From Bacteriovoracaceae bacterium UBA6153 (lineage in GTDB: Bacteria > Bdellovibrionota > Bacteriovoracia > Bacteriovoracales > Bacteriovoracaceae), in contig DIUR01000033.1 in NCBI GenBank assembly GCA_002428265.1, forward strand, positions 1 to 64,000: a stretch of DNA of 64,000 nt. The letters run 5' to 3'. Position 1 is the first letter of the stretch. Each line of letters starts with the position of its first letter. The position numbers were made by a program, and so were the translations under genes. Below, piece by piece: positions 43,678 through 52,898 of this stretch. Under the pieces are notes generated by a model, which was not told the origin of the DNA, ran no database searches, and saw only the letters and a list, made by a program, of their open reading frames with translations.

Positions 43678-43727
43678 GATACTTCAAGACAGTGGTGTTT
43701 GATCTACTGACACTGCCTTCAAATATC
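43678..43727 (-). promoter_or_regulatory. Long stem-loop in the pnp leader
   Basis: Arms 43678-43694 and 43711-43727 pair over 17 positions with one mismatch and two wobble pairs, around a 16-base loop, about 77 bases before the pnp ATG and after the rpsO terminator. In E. coli a long leader stem of pnp is cut by RNase III and PNPase then represses its own mRNA; the position here fits the same idea. That is known from E. coli and only inferred here. An extended promoter upstream is not clear. Confidence 0.6.
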
Positions 43728-43792
43728 CTTCAAATTCCCATCACCCAAAAATTCGAAGTCTTTTCACTTGTTATAGTTTAGCGCTTTAAAAC

Positions 43793-43821
43793 AAAAAGGG
43801 AACCTTTGAGGTTCCCTTTTT
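43793..43821 (-). terminator. Rho-independent terminator of rpsO
   Basis: AAAAAGGGAACC pairs with GGTTCCCTTTTT around a five-base loop. On the reverse strand the stem is followed by more T-rich sequence. It lies eleven bases after the rpsO stop and before the pnp leader, so rpsO may be ended separately from pnp, with partial read-through. Confidence 0.9.
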
Positions 43822-43832
43822 GGATTTTTTTC

Positions 43833-44111
43833 TTATTTTCTTAGACCTAATTTCTTAATTAATGCTTGGTACTTCGTAGCATCTGTTCTTGCGATATAAG
43901 CAAGAAGTCTTTTTCTTTGACCAATCATTTTTAATAAACCACGGTTTCCAGAATAGTCGTGCTTGTTAGCAGCAAAGTGAGGAGCTAGGTTAGAAATTCT
44001 TGTTGTAAGAATTGCAACCTGAACTGCTGTACATCCTGAGTCTTTTTCGCTTGATCCGAACTCTTTTCCGAACTCAGCTGTAATTTTTTTTGATTCTTCT
44101 AAAGTAATCAT
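43833..44111 (-). CDS. rpsO: 30S ribosomal protein S15
   Basis: A 92-residue S15, usual length about 89. Typical stretches are AVQVAILTTRISNLAPHF, NKHDYSGNRGLLKMIGQRKRLLAYI and LIKKLGLRK at the end. It binds 16S rRNA early in small-subunit assembly. A short extra stretch EFGSSEKDSGC follows the N-terminal helix. It precedes pnp, an order conserved in many bacteria. Confidence 0.97.
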   Translation of the reverse strand: MITLEESKKITAEFGKEFGSSEKDSGCTAVQVAILTTRISNLAPHFAANKHDYSGNRGLLKMIGQRKRLLAYIARTDATKYQALIKKLGLRK

Positions 44112-44191
44112 AGTGTCTCCCTTGCCAAGATTCTAGCAGTGGGCCAATTCCCAAAACCAAAATAAAGGTGTTTTTTAATAGTTCCCACGTT

Positions 44192-45160
44192 TTAGCGGAT
44201 AAATTCTGACATGTAAACTTTTAAATTCCCGATCAGGCGCTCTTCGATCTGACGGATGCGCTCTCTCGAGACGCCATATTGGTCTGCAATACTTTGAAGC
44301 GATGCAGGAACTTCCGATAGAAGTCGCATTTCGAAGATCTCACGGTCGCGCTCTTTGAGCCCGCCCAGGAAATTCTGCAATTGATCCTTCAGGATTTCGA
44401 CACCCTGCAGGTCTCCCAGCTTCTCATCCATCGACAATTCTTCTTTATCTGTCAGGATGTCGGCAAGGCTAGGCCCGTTTTCATCGAGTTTTGCTTCAAG
44501 AGAGAGCTCACCGCCTCCTTGAGAAAGCCTTCTATCCATAACGGCCACTGATTTTTCCGAAACACCTAAGCTCTCCGAAATCATCTTATTGTCCGGATTA
44601 AAACCCAGCCCTATTAAGCGCTCTTTTTCTTTCATAAGATTAAAGAAGAGCTTCTTTTGCTCGTTGGTCGTTCCGATTTTTACTAAGCGGAAGTTATCGA
44701 GAATAAATTTTAAAATATAAGACCTGATCCACCAGCTGGCGTAATAAGAAAGTTTTGCGCCTTTAGTACCATCGTATTTTGAAACGGCCTTCATAAGGCC
44801 GATGTTGCCTTCCTGAATGAGATCCATCACGTTTTGCCAAGCTGATCTATATTCAATCGCAATTTTTACAACCAGTCTCAGATTGGCAAGAACCAGTTTT
44901 TTAGCAACTTCGATGTCACCAGTTTCCTGCATTTCTTTTAATAGTTGTTCTTCTTCTTCTGGAGTCAAAAGTTTATAGCGGCTAATTTCTCGAACGTAAG
45001 TCGTCAGAGGATCAGTCGTCACCGGCATTTGATCAGTTTTATTGTGACTTAAAATATTTTGAACAACGAGAGCGTCGTTATTTTTAGGTAAAACAACAGG
45101 AAGATTTTCTAAAGAATTGTCCTTAGTCGATTTTTTAGTAGTTGTTATTTTTTTGGCCAT
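44192..45160 (-). CDS. rpoH: Heat-shock sigma factor (RpoH / sigma-32 type)
   Basis: A 322-residue sigma-70-family factor. Region 1.2 is DPLTTYVREISRYKLLTPEEE, region 2 NLRLVVKIAIEYRSAWQNVM through DLIQEGNIGLMKAVSKYD and YASWWIRSYILKF, region 4.2 SLQSIADQYGVSRERIRQIE. The sequence QKKLFFNLMKEKER just after region 2.4 is the RpoH box that marks sigma-32 proteins. It would direct heat-shock transcription. The 42-base gap to the gene upstream shows no clear Shine-Dalgarno site before the ATG, unlike most genes here. About 40 residues at the N-terminus are variable and charged. Confidence 0.9.
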   Translation of the reverse strand: MAKKITTTKKSTKDNSLENLPVVLPKNNDALVVQNILSHNKTDQMPVTTDPLTTYVREISRYKLLTPEEEEQLLKEMQETGDIEVAKKLVLANLRLVVKIAIEYRSAWQNVMDLIQEGNIGLMKAVSKYDGTKGAKLSYYASWWIRSYILKFILDNFRLVKIGTTNEQKKLFFNLMKEKERLIGLGFNPDNKMISESLGVSEKSVAVMDRRLSQGGGELSLEAKLDENGPSLADILTDKEELSMDEKLGDLQGVEILKDQLQNFLGGLKERDREIFEMRLLSEVPASLQSIADQYGVSRERIRQIEERLIGNLKVYMSEFIR

Positions 45161-45202
45161 GCAGGATTGTAAACCAACTTGAAATACTTGTCATTAACGC
45201 TG

Positions 45203-46888
45203 TTATTTTAATGGGCCAACAGCTTTTTCCAGTCCTTTTTTAACATTGAACTGGTGATTAATGTACTTCAGTGCAAAAATTCCATAGTTGATTTCAATTT
45301 CTATGGACCTGTCACCTGGTTCATTGAACTTTAGGTATTTATCCGGAGTATCTAAAATCTGAGAAGTGAGCTCGTTGGCAATCAGGGCCTCCAGATCTCC
45401 ACGCCATGGTGGTATCAAAAACTTTTCTCTGGCACTTAATACATCCCTAGTGAGCTGAATTTTTAATCTGTTGATAAGGCGGGATTTCTCGCGATTTTTT
45501 TCTGCGAGATTCATACCATTAAGCTCTTTGAGAGCTTTACGATAATAATCAAAAAACGAGTTCGCTACTTTGATATTAAAAGTCACTTTCATCTTTCCAT
45601 TTCTTTGATTAATTCTATCAAACTCTCCAAGATTTACATCAAAAGACACTTGTAGTTTACCTGAGCGGTAATTATAAAATTGAGAGCGCTCAATAAGCTC
45701 CAGGGTTAATGGCTCTTCAAATAACAGATCGCTGGTAAAATTTTCACTGACTTTTTTCGCCCATTTGTTCCAGGCAAAATCCATACTCGATCTAAAGAAC
45801 TCAACTCCATCAGTGTATTTTTCTGCGCGAAGAAGAAAATCAGGAACACCTGTGATCAGTGCAATAAACTGTGAGTTGATAAAATTTTCTTCATCAAACG
45901 TCATGGAGTTCATCATCTTTGCAATTCGTGGGTCACTTTCTTTAGGTTTATAATCACTCATTCTAAACTCTTCACAATAGAGTCTTTTAATGTCGTCTTT
46001 AATACTCGTTCCACCCACAGAATAGAAAAATTTTGCATTGAAATTTTCTTTTGATATTTTTCTGCAGATAAGATTGTCACACCAAACGCGGGCCGTTTGA
46101 TTGTCTTCTTTCAAAAAAACAGTATTGTCACTTTCTTTCCAGCCAATAGATTCACCCGAGAGTTGTCTTCCGAAAAAAGACATCAAGGCACTATTTTTTA
46201 AAATGGGAACCATGAGTCCTGGATTGGCGGGATTTCCTCCCCATGAACATAGTGATTGAAACAATTTGACGGTGTATAAAAATTCCTGCTCAGTTGCTTT
46301 TTTGGGTGGCAGGTAGCTATCAAGATTGTCCGGGAAATAAGGATTTCCAGTGACTGATGGAAGTTTATAATTGTTATCTTTATCAAACTTCAATAACAAA
46401 TTATTCAGAAGCTCTTTTTTACTAATAACTGAAAGATTTGTTGAACAATAATTTCCAACAAGTCCTTCTACCAGATTCACATATTCTTCACGCGTATACT
46501 CTAATGCTTTTGCATATTGAGGAATCGCGCGCGCAGTAAGATCCAAACCTATATACTGAATGGTAGACATGACGGAGCGTTTTACCTGAACTTTTTCCCA
46601 TTCTGTCGCATAACGAACTGGTTTGACTTCACGACAGTAATTGGTGAGATTTTTCCCTTCTTCGTAAAAGCCGCGATAGACAGCAAGCTCAAGCTTAAAC
46701 TCACTTGAAGTGTTTTTATTAGTCGTGTCTCGTGAGAAAACATAATTGAGAGGATCACTTGTGTTCTCAGAATACTCCTCTGAAAAGTTTCCTAGCACCA
46801 GGCTTTCAACAGGGGCAAGAGCGTATGCTGAAGGCATAAGCATCGTCGTCATCAGGGTCACAAAAGTGAAAATAAGTGTAGTCTTCAT
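45203..46888 (-). CDS. Large exported protein of unknown function
   Basis: A 561-residue protein with signal peptide MKTTLIFTFVTLMTTMLMPSAYA. The mature chain is Tyr-, Phe- and Asn-rich, with several Cys (TNYCREV, NYCSTN, SLCSWGG, VWCDNLICRK, LYCEEF) that could pair. No recognised domain or catalytic motif. Ends 42 bases before rpoH, so it may share its transcript; divergent from the TPR gene with 41 bases between. Confidence 0.65.
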   Translation of the reverse strand: MKTTLIFTFVTLMTTMLMPSAYALAPVESLVLGNFSEEYSENTSDPLNYVFSRDTTNKNTSSEFKLELAVYRGFYEEGKNLTNYCREVKPVRYATEWEKVQVKRSVMSTIQYIGLDLTARAIPQYAKALEYTREEYVNLVEGLVGNYCSTNLSVISKKELLNNLLLKFDKDNNYKLPSVTGNPYFPDNLDSYLPPKKATEQEFLYTVKLFQSLCSWGGNPANPGLMVPILKNSALMSFFGRQLSGESIGWKESDNTVFLKEDNQTARVWCDNLICRKISKENFNAKFFYSVGGTSIKDDIKRLYCEEFRMSDYKPKESDPRIAKMMNSMTFDEENFINSQFIALITGVPDFLLRAEKYTDGVEFFRSSMDFAWNKWAKKVSENFTSDLLFEEPLTLELIERSQFYNYRSGKLQVSFDVNLGEFDRINQRNGKMKVTFNIKVANSFFDYYRKALKELNGMNLAEKNREKSRLINRLKIQLTRDVLSAREKFLIPPWRGDLEALIANELTSQILDTPDKYLKFNEPGDRSIEIEINYGIFALKYINHQFNVKKGLEKAVGPLK

Positions 46889-46929
46889 ATTTGTTTAAGT
46901 TATCGGGAAAAAGACCCGAAATATTAAGC

Positions 46930-48342
46930 ATGAAGACACTATGTGCCCTTTTATTCCTGAGCGTTTTTAGCGGGATAAGCTTTGCTCAAACTAACGAGGA
47001 TGAACTCAAAGAGATCATGCTTGAAGGTGTTGAGTACTCTCTTGATGCTGCCTATGAAACCGGGCTCATCAAAGACAATAATCAAAAACAAGTGGATCTT
47101 TTTAATCTTCAAAAAGCAAAATTTAAAATGATTAGCGGCGATTTAAAAACGGCCGAGTATTTTTTAAATAGGATCAGCGATAAAACTAGCGGTGTGACGG
47201 GAATAAAAAAGCGCTACCTGGCCGTTCTTCACTTTATCAACGGACGCTTTGATAAATCCTTGAAGGAACTCAACCAAAGTAATATGGAGTCTACCACTTC
47301 ATTTACTCAAAACTGTCTTTTGCGATTAATTAATTTCATGGCGGTCAACGACGTTGAGGCCATCAAGCGCGAGCGCGCTCCATGCCAGTTTTACACGGCA
47401 AAGTATTCTAAAAATGATCAGTATTGGCTGAACTCTATGATTCAGCTTAAAACTCAAAACTCGGAAGCGATCAGAAGATCAATGTACATTGATGCTCAAG
47501 GAACATTTTCCAGTGATGAAATGGCAAGACTATGGCTTAAAACCGGTCTCTATTTAAACAAAGAAAAAGACCTTTTAAATCTTATCTCGACTCTCCCTGA
47601 ATCTTCTTATCAATCTAAAAGACTGCGAGAAATTGTGGCCTTCATGTATTTAAGATCGGGAGACTCTAAAAAGGCACTGGCCTTCATTGATGATATCGAT
47701 ACTGCTAATGCTGAAAATATTAAGGGTAATGTTAATCTCGCCAATAAAGAATATGAACTTGCTTTTGGACATTTCAGACTGGCCTTGCAAAAAAAGCAGG
47801 ACTCGGCCAACTCCCTTGAGCGGGCCATTCCATTAGCATGGTTATTAAACCAATGGACTGATGGTCTTTTAATGCTCAATAACATCTCTAACAAATCGCT
47901 CGATCCAAGAAATGCGAGTGCTGTGAAAATTGCCTTTTTGATTCGTGAGAAAAAATTTACTGAAGCACAAAAAGAGCTGACTCTCCTAAAAATCGCTTTT
48001 AAGTACAATCCTCCATTTGAAGTGAATGTGATGGATACTTATGTAAACCTCATTTTAGGTGGCAATGATAATGCCCACGACAAAAGAAAAGTTGAAGAGT
48101 CTGCCGAAAAATCATGTAAAAGTTTTGATGGAATCAGCTGCTGGTTATCACTTCAATACATTCAGTGGGGAAATTTGGGAAAGACGATTAAGCGTGATGA
48201 AGAAATTTATACTGATAAGGCCATGACAGTAGAATCCCTGAAAGAAAAAAAAGGACTTGAGCCCCTTATTGAAACTAAGACCATTGACCAGGCAGATATC
48301 GAAGAACTCGATGGTGAGACCATCAGGCTCTCACCACAATAA
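46930..48342 (+). CDS. Exported TPR-like protein
   Basis: The frame is open from TTG 46891, but the ATG at 46930 begins with a proper signal peptide MKTLCALLFLSVFSGISFA, giving 470 residues. The mature protein is helical with repeated patterns of about 34 residues (KAKFKMISGDLKTAEYFLNR, NLANKEYELAFGHFRLALQK, AVKIAFLIREKKFTEAQKEL), i.e. tetratricopeptide-like repeats, which usually hold protein partners. Two Cys near 440 (KSCKSFDGISCWL). Convergent with the FecR-barrel gene, six bases apart. A partner of envelope proteins is a guess. Confidence 0.68.
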   Translation: MKTLCALLFLSVFSGISFAQTNEDELKEIMLEGVEYSLDAAYETGLIKDNNQKQVDLFNLQKAKFKMISGDLKTAEYFLNRISDKTSGVTGIKKRYLAVLHFINGRFDKSLKELNQSNMESTTSFTQNCLLRLINFMAVNDVEAIKRERAPCQFYTAKYSKNDQYWLNSMIQLKTQNSEAIRRSMYIDAQGTFSSDEMARLWLKTGLYLNKEKDLLNLISTLPESSYQSKRLREIVAFMYLRSGDSKKALAFIDDIDTANAENIKGNVNLANKEYELAFGHFRLALQKKQDSANSLERAIPLAWLLNQWTDGLLMLNNISNKSLDPRNASAVKIAFLIREKKFTEAQKELTLLKIAFKYNPPFEVNVMDTYVNLILGGNDNAHDKRKVEESAEKSCKSFDGISCWLSLQYIQWGNLGKTIKRDEEIYTDKAMTVESLKEKKGLEPLIETKTIDQADIEELDGETIRLSPQ

Positions 48343-48348
48343 TATTTT

Positions 48349-50172
48349 TTACAATTCAAAATTCATACTAGCAAGAAGACCTGTCTGAGTTCGTTTTTCC
48401 TCTAAGGCAGTTGCTCCCCCTGTCACTTTAGAGCTTTCATACTGAGTATACAATCCAATCCCGACTGACTTTCTGTCATCAATTGCATAAACCGGCATAA
48501 GTTTTAAATCAAACCCAGAGACTTCTGAAAGTACTAAATTATTAAATCTTTTTCTAAGCCCTATATGTCCGAATGCTTCTCCCATCAAAGACCAGCGGTT
48601 TGATCTGATGATTTCATAACTTGCACCAAGATTTAAGTTAGTCATGACAATTCTTTTTAGCTGGTAAACTGCAGGATTAGCTGAGGTCTCTGAAGCATGG
48701 TGGGCCTGATCAAGCGAGGCCTTCAATACCAGGTCCAGCCTGTTAGTAAGCGCATACTTTAGTCCTGCTTGCATTGAAATAAGAGATTTAGAATCCTGTC
48801 CATGCCCTTTATTTTTTAGATCATCGTAACCTGTACTTGCATAACTTAAACCCAAAAGAGGTGAAAATCTATTCGTTGAGTTCAACTCCCAAAGAGCGCT
48901 GACTTTAAAAGAGTCAGAGCTTTCAAAATCATATGAATCCAATTTCAATTTTTCTGATCCACCAGAAAGAGTAATGCTCAAATGGTTTCTGATAAATTTT
49001 TCACTTAATGATCTTCTTGCCCGTGCCATATCGTCTTCAATATTTCCAATAACGATATCTTTAGAAATTGACCTGTTCATGTCTTCTCTTAAGGCCAGTA
49101 ATTCTGGTTTTACTTCTGCATTTTTTTCCAGAATAAATCCATGCTTTGAATCCAATGTCAGCCCCTGAGGAAATAGGTACTGGCCAGTATCAGCATCGTA
49201 AGATCCATTACTGTCGCTTACATAAACGAAATGCAAATCATTGAGTGTGGAAGATTCATTAGGAGCGATATAGATTCCAGAAGTCTGGTCAACCCATCCT
49301 CCTGCCCTTGGAGCAAACTCACCAGTCTTAGGATTATAATAACCCTCTAGTGGTGCCTTTTGAGCTGCAAATCCGGCCGTCGCTTTCTCAGAAATAACCA
49401 GAGTGCCTGCTCTCGTGTTTAAAATATTTTTTTCATTAAGCTCACGATTTCTAAAGAGTGTGAGCATTTGAAGAGGAGACATTCTAACTGGTAAGCTCGG
49501 TCTCTTAAGAGCACCTGATGACATAGAAACTTGCCCAGATAAAACCACTACCGGGTTAATTGTTAAAACTCGATTGATCTCTTCTTTTTGTGTTAACTCA
49601 GCTCCAGCAATAGTCGTCAGAACGGGCGCTCTATTATCAGCGTCTCGGGTAATCACGGTTGTTTTTTCAGAAATCTGCAACTCAAGTCTTTGATGAGTGG
49701 TCTCATCAATTTTGCCAATAGACGCTTCCCCTTTGTAAGTAAGAAGCGAAGTCAGGTGGTTGTCAGGATTATAAATGACCTGAAACTCTGAAGCCCTTAC
49801 TCCAATCGCAGCCGTTCTCGTTCTGACATAAAACTGTCTTGAAGCTTCTACTCTTATGCGCCCCTTTAATAATGAGATTACAACTGGAGCATCGTTAGAC
49901 ATCTCTGACAAAACAATCTTACTGTCGGCCGCCATTGAAAGGTTTGCATTATCTAAGAATTTAATTTGAATGAAACTTTTTGTGCCAGTTAAGAGCGATG
50001 TATCTGCACTTAGTTGATCACCTTCAGAAACAAGTGTTGCCTGAGTCGCACCAGGAAGAAGTTTCGTGGCAGAACCCTTGATCTTTACTACTGTTGCGAG
50101 AGGCCCAGTTGCTGCAAAACTTAACTGAGTGATAAACAATAAAAGAAGGGAAATCGTAAGAAGATACTTCAT
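48349..50172 (-). CDS. FecR-domain protein with C-terminal beta-barrel-like region
   Basis: A 607-residue exported protein with signal peptide ending LSFA. Residues about 25-170 are a FecR domain (ATVVKIKGSATKLLPG, SFIQIKFLDNANLSMAADS, LLKGRIRVEASRQFYVRTRT, GVRASEFQVIY). A Ser/Thr/Lys-rich middle (about 200-380) follows. The last 215 residues alternate strand-like stretches (KVSALWELNSTNRFSPLLGL, MQAGLKYALTNRLDLVLKAS, LNLGASYEIIRSNRWSL, IGLYTQYESSKV) ending MNFEL, resembling an outer-membrane barrel. This combination differs from the inner-membrane FecR of iron-citrate sensing; a surface or peptidoglycan-linked role is an inference. Confidence 0.75.
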   Translation of the reverse strand: MKYLLTISLLLLFITQLSFAATGPLATVVKIKGSATKLLPGATQATLVSEGDQLSADTSLLTGTKSFIQIKFLDNANLSMAADSKIVLSEMSNDAPVVISLLKGRIRVEASRQFYVRTRTAAIGVRASEFQVIYNPDNHLTSLLTYKGEASIGKIDETTHQRLELQISEKTTVITRDADNRAPVLTTIAGAELTQKEEINRVLTINPVVVLSGQVSMSSGALKRPSLPVRMSPLQMLTLFRNRELNEKNILNTRAGTLVISEKATAGFAAQKAPLEGYYNPKTGEFAPRAGGWVDQTSGIYIAPNESSTLNDLHFVYVSDSNGSYDADTGQYLFPQGLTLDSKHGFILEKNAEVKPELLALREDMNRSISKDIVIGNIEDDMARARRSLSEKFIRNHLSITLSGGSEKLKLDSYDFESSDSFKVSALWELNSTNRFSPLLGLSYASTGYDDLKNKGHGQDSKSLISMQAGLKYALTNRLDLVLKASLDQAHHASETSANPAVYQLKRIVMTNLNLGASYEIIRSNRWSLMGEAFGHIGLRKRFNNLVLSEVSGFDLKLMPVYAIDDRKSVGIGLYTQYESSKVTGGATALEEKRTQTGLLASMNFEL

Positions 50173-50255
50173 GACACTCTCATAGTGAAAATTATTGAGT
50201 TAATATAATTTATTTACTTTACTCAATTTTACTCAATATTTCTATGAGAGCAAGC

Positions 50256-51746
50256 TTATTTGACCTGTTTAAATTCCTTACCATCAAAGCTTAGTGTGAT
50301 GTTTTGTTCTTCTTGTCTGCTGGTGATATTCACCGGACGCTTCCATAGCGCATAGATATTTCTAAGCGTGTCTGAAGCATAACCAAAATCAAGATCAACA
50401 CCTTGGTGAACGTGGCGAAGAAGTAGCTCACCTCTGTTTTGGAAGTTTCCACTTTCAACTTCAATCACAGGAGACCCAAAATTTGAAAGCTGAGTCAGCA
50501 GCTTATTTTTGATATCCAAAAAGTCGCGGGTTTCAATTTCATTGCGGCCGGTTCTTGGATTAAATTTATAAGTAAACAACTGTTGGCGCTCACAAAACTC
50601 CGGAGTAAAAAATTCATCGATGAAACTAACATCGTTATGAGTTTTTCTCACTTCAAAGATTTTTTGTCTTCCAAGGCCCAGGTTCTTATCCCATTTCGCC
50701 TTTTCATGCATGTCTTCACATTCGTTGTACTCTTTTCCAAAACGACCTGTGTTCCATCTGTATTCAATGTCTCTATAGAGTTCAATTCCAATTTTGTATG
50801 GATTAATATTTTGCTTACTCATGGCCATAACACCGGCGTGGTGATCGGCATAATCGATGATTTCTGAGGCCTTAAGAGCTCTGGTCGTCATGATATGTGA
50901 GTGCCAGTAACTTGCCCATCCTTCGTTCATAATCTTAGTCAGACGCTGTGGCAGATAGTAGTAGGCTTCATCGCGCAGAATCCCCAAAATATCTGCTTCC
51001 CATTCTTCAAGAGGTGCATTTTCTAAAAGGTAGTGCATTACATCTCTTGGAGAGACGACTTTCTTATCTCTTAAATCTTCAATCTCTTCCGGCTCAACCG
51101 GGCCAGGCGTATTCCTAGATTTTGATCTCATAAAAGACTTCAGTGCATTTGATCTGTCATCACTTTGATTGGCGATTTCTTCTGCAGCAAGCTTCATTCT
51201 TTCATTACTTTGTCTGCGGGAGTCTGACGTTTCAAAAAGAGCTCCGACATCAATAAGATTTTCAATAGAGTTTACACGGTCAATAAACTCTTCAACTCTA
51301 TTTTGTCCGTAGCGCTCCATATAGCGGCGAATTTTTGTTCCATGGTTGGCCATAACGGCAAGCATGTTTCTATCAGTGTTAGCAAACCATGCATTGTTCT
51401 TAAAAAAATCAGCATGTCCATAAACGTGGGCCATTACGATTTTTTGATCGACAATATGATTGGCATTTAAAAGATAGGCATAACAAGGATTCGTGTTGAT
51501 AACCATCTCATAAATTTTCTGAAGGCCATAAGCATAACCTTTAGAGAGCTGATCGTAGTCCATTCCAAATCGCCAGTGCGGGTACCTCGAAGGAAATCCA
51601 CCTTGAGCGGCAAGGATGTTAATGGTGTCGTAGTCGCACACTTCAAAGCGTACTTCGTAAAAATCGAGACCGAACTCCAGCGCGTAGCCGTGGATTTCAT
51701 CTCTAATTCGGAGTAACTCTCCCTCTAGTGGTTTGGTTCTAGACAT
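50256..51746 (-). CDS. spoVR: SpoVR family protein
   Basis: A 496-residue cytoplasmic protein of the SpoVR/YcgB family. Visible family stretches are FGLDFYEVRFEVCDYD, GFPSRYPHWRFGMDYDQLSKG, ANHIVDQKIVMAHVYGHADF and EILGILRDEAYYYLPQ-type text (ADILGILRDEAYYYLPQRL). It contains no known catalytic motif, and its biochemical role is not settled. It was named from Bacillus sporulation, but this type of Gram-negative bacterium does not form spores. Third gene of prkA-DUF444-spoVR, nine bases after DUF444. Confidence 0.92.
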   Translation of the reverse strand: MSRTKPLEGELLRIRDEIHGYALEFGLDFYEVRFEVCDYDTINILAAQGGFPSRYPHWRFGMDYDQLSKGYAYGLQKIYEMVINTNPCYAYLLNANHIVDQKIVMAHVYGHADFFKNNAWFANTDRNMLAVMANHGTKIRRYMERYGQNRVEEFIDRVNSIENLIDVGALFETSDSRRQSNERMKLAAEEIANQSDDRSNALKSFMRSKSRNTPGPVEPEEIEDLRDKKVVSPRDVMHYLLENAPLEEWEADILGILRDEAYYYLPQRLTKIMNEGWASYWHSHIMTTRALKASEIIDYADHHAGVMAMSKQNINPYKIGIELYRDIEYRWNTGRFGKEYNECEDMHEKAKWDKNLGLGRQKIFEVRKTHNDVSFIDEFFTPEFCERQQLFTYKFNPRTGRNEIETRDFLDIKNKLLTQLSNFGSPVIEVESGNFQNRGELLLRHVHQGVDLDFGYASDTLRNIYALWKRPVNITSRQEEQNITLSFDGKEFKQVK

Positions 51747-51755
51747 AACTTATCC

Positions 51756-52871
51756 CTATTTTCCTTTTCCAAGGAAGTCTTTAATCGAATCGAGAATAGC
51801 TTCTTTATTTTTAATTTTTGAAAGAATTACTTTGTCATCGTCTTCACCATATTTGCCGGCCAGGTCTTTGTAGAACTGTCCTGAGCCATAACGGCTTTCA
51901 ACTTGTCCGTAACAAAAGACGTTCGAAGCTGGAAGAAGATGTTGGTCTAATAACTCGAGACAAAGTTTTGTATCATCCGCTGACCAGTTATCTCCGTCAG
52001 AGAAATGAAACGGGTAAATGTTCCACTCGCTTGGATCGTAGTCTGCATCGATGATCTCTTTACATAATTTAAGAGCACTAGAAATAAGTGTTCCACCAGA
52101 CTCACGAGTCTTGAAGAAAGTTTCTTCATCAACCTCTTTAGCTGTTGCATCGTGAATGATGTATCTCACTTCAATGTCTTTATATTGGCTTTTTAACCAT
52201 AGATTGATCCAGAAACTTTCAGTACGAACAATTTCTTTTTGCTCATCACCCATTGATCCGGAAACGTCCATCATGTAAATGACGACAGCAGAGTTTTCAA
52301 ACTCAACCTTAGCGTCACTTGCCCTATAGCGAAAATCTCTTTTCACTGGAATAACACGAGGGTCATTGAAGTCATATGTGCCAGAAGAAATCTGGCGCTT
52401 CATCGCTTCTCTATATGTTCTTTTAAAATGCTTTAACGAATTTGGCCCCGTCATACCAATAGAAGTATATTTATTGGTCACAGAAGGCATTGCCTTCTTT
52501 CCCTTGGGCTCAATTTTAGGCAGAGCTAACTCTTCACCTAAAATAGAGGCAAGCTCTTCAAGAGATAGATCGACTTCAAGCTCTTTGTTACCAGCTTGAT
52601 TACCTACTTCTTTACCTTCTCCTGGGCCTTCGCCTTCTTGTCCGTCAACTGGATCGCCTTCTTCTCCGTTTCCTTGCCCCATTCCACCTTGGTTTCTATC
52701 TCCAAATTTAAATCTTGGAGTATCAATTGAAGGCATAGGAATTTTAAAGGTACCGTCCCCTTTCGGGGCCGGCATTTCACCTTTTGAAACGTATTTTCTT
52801 AAATTATCGCGAATTCTTCCTTTAACAATCTTTCTGAAGCGCGCGTGGTCTCTTTTTATTGGATGATCCAT
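51756..52871 (-). CDS. DUF444 (YeaH/YhbH) protein with vWA-like domain
   Basis: A 371-residue protein. N-terminus FRKIVKGRIRDNLRKYVSKGE is the DUF444 pattern, followed by a Gly/Glu-rich low-complexity stretch (about 65-105). The C-terminal half is a von Willebrand A-like fold with metal motif YMMDVSGSMGDEQK. In E. coli yeaH sits next to the PrkA gene yeaG and both are induced by nitrogen starvation and acid. Middle gene, 27 bases after prkA. Confidence 0.9.
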   Translation of the reverse strand: MDHPIKRDHARFRKIVKGRIRDNLRKYVSKGEMPAPKGDGTFKIPMPSIDTPRFKFGDRNQGGMGQGNGEEGDPVDGQEGEGPGEGKEVGNQAGNKELEVDLSLEELASILGEELALPKIEPKGKKAMPSVTNKYTSIGMTGPNSLKHFKRTYREAMKRQISSGTYDFNDPRVIPVKRDFRYRASDAKVEFENSAVVIYMMDVSGSMGDEQKEIVRTESFWINLWLKSQYKDIEVRYIIHDATAKEVDEETFFKTRESGGTLISSALKLCKEIIDADYDPSEWNIYPFHFSDGDNWSADDTKLCLELLDQHLLPASNVFCYGQVESRYGSGQFYKDLAGKYGEDDDKVILSKIKNKEAILDSIKDFLGKGK

Positions 52872-52898
52872 CTATTACCCTTTAAAAATTACTAAACC

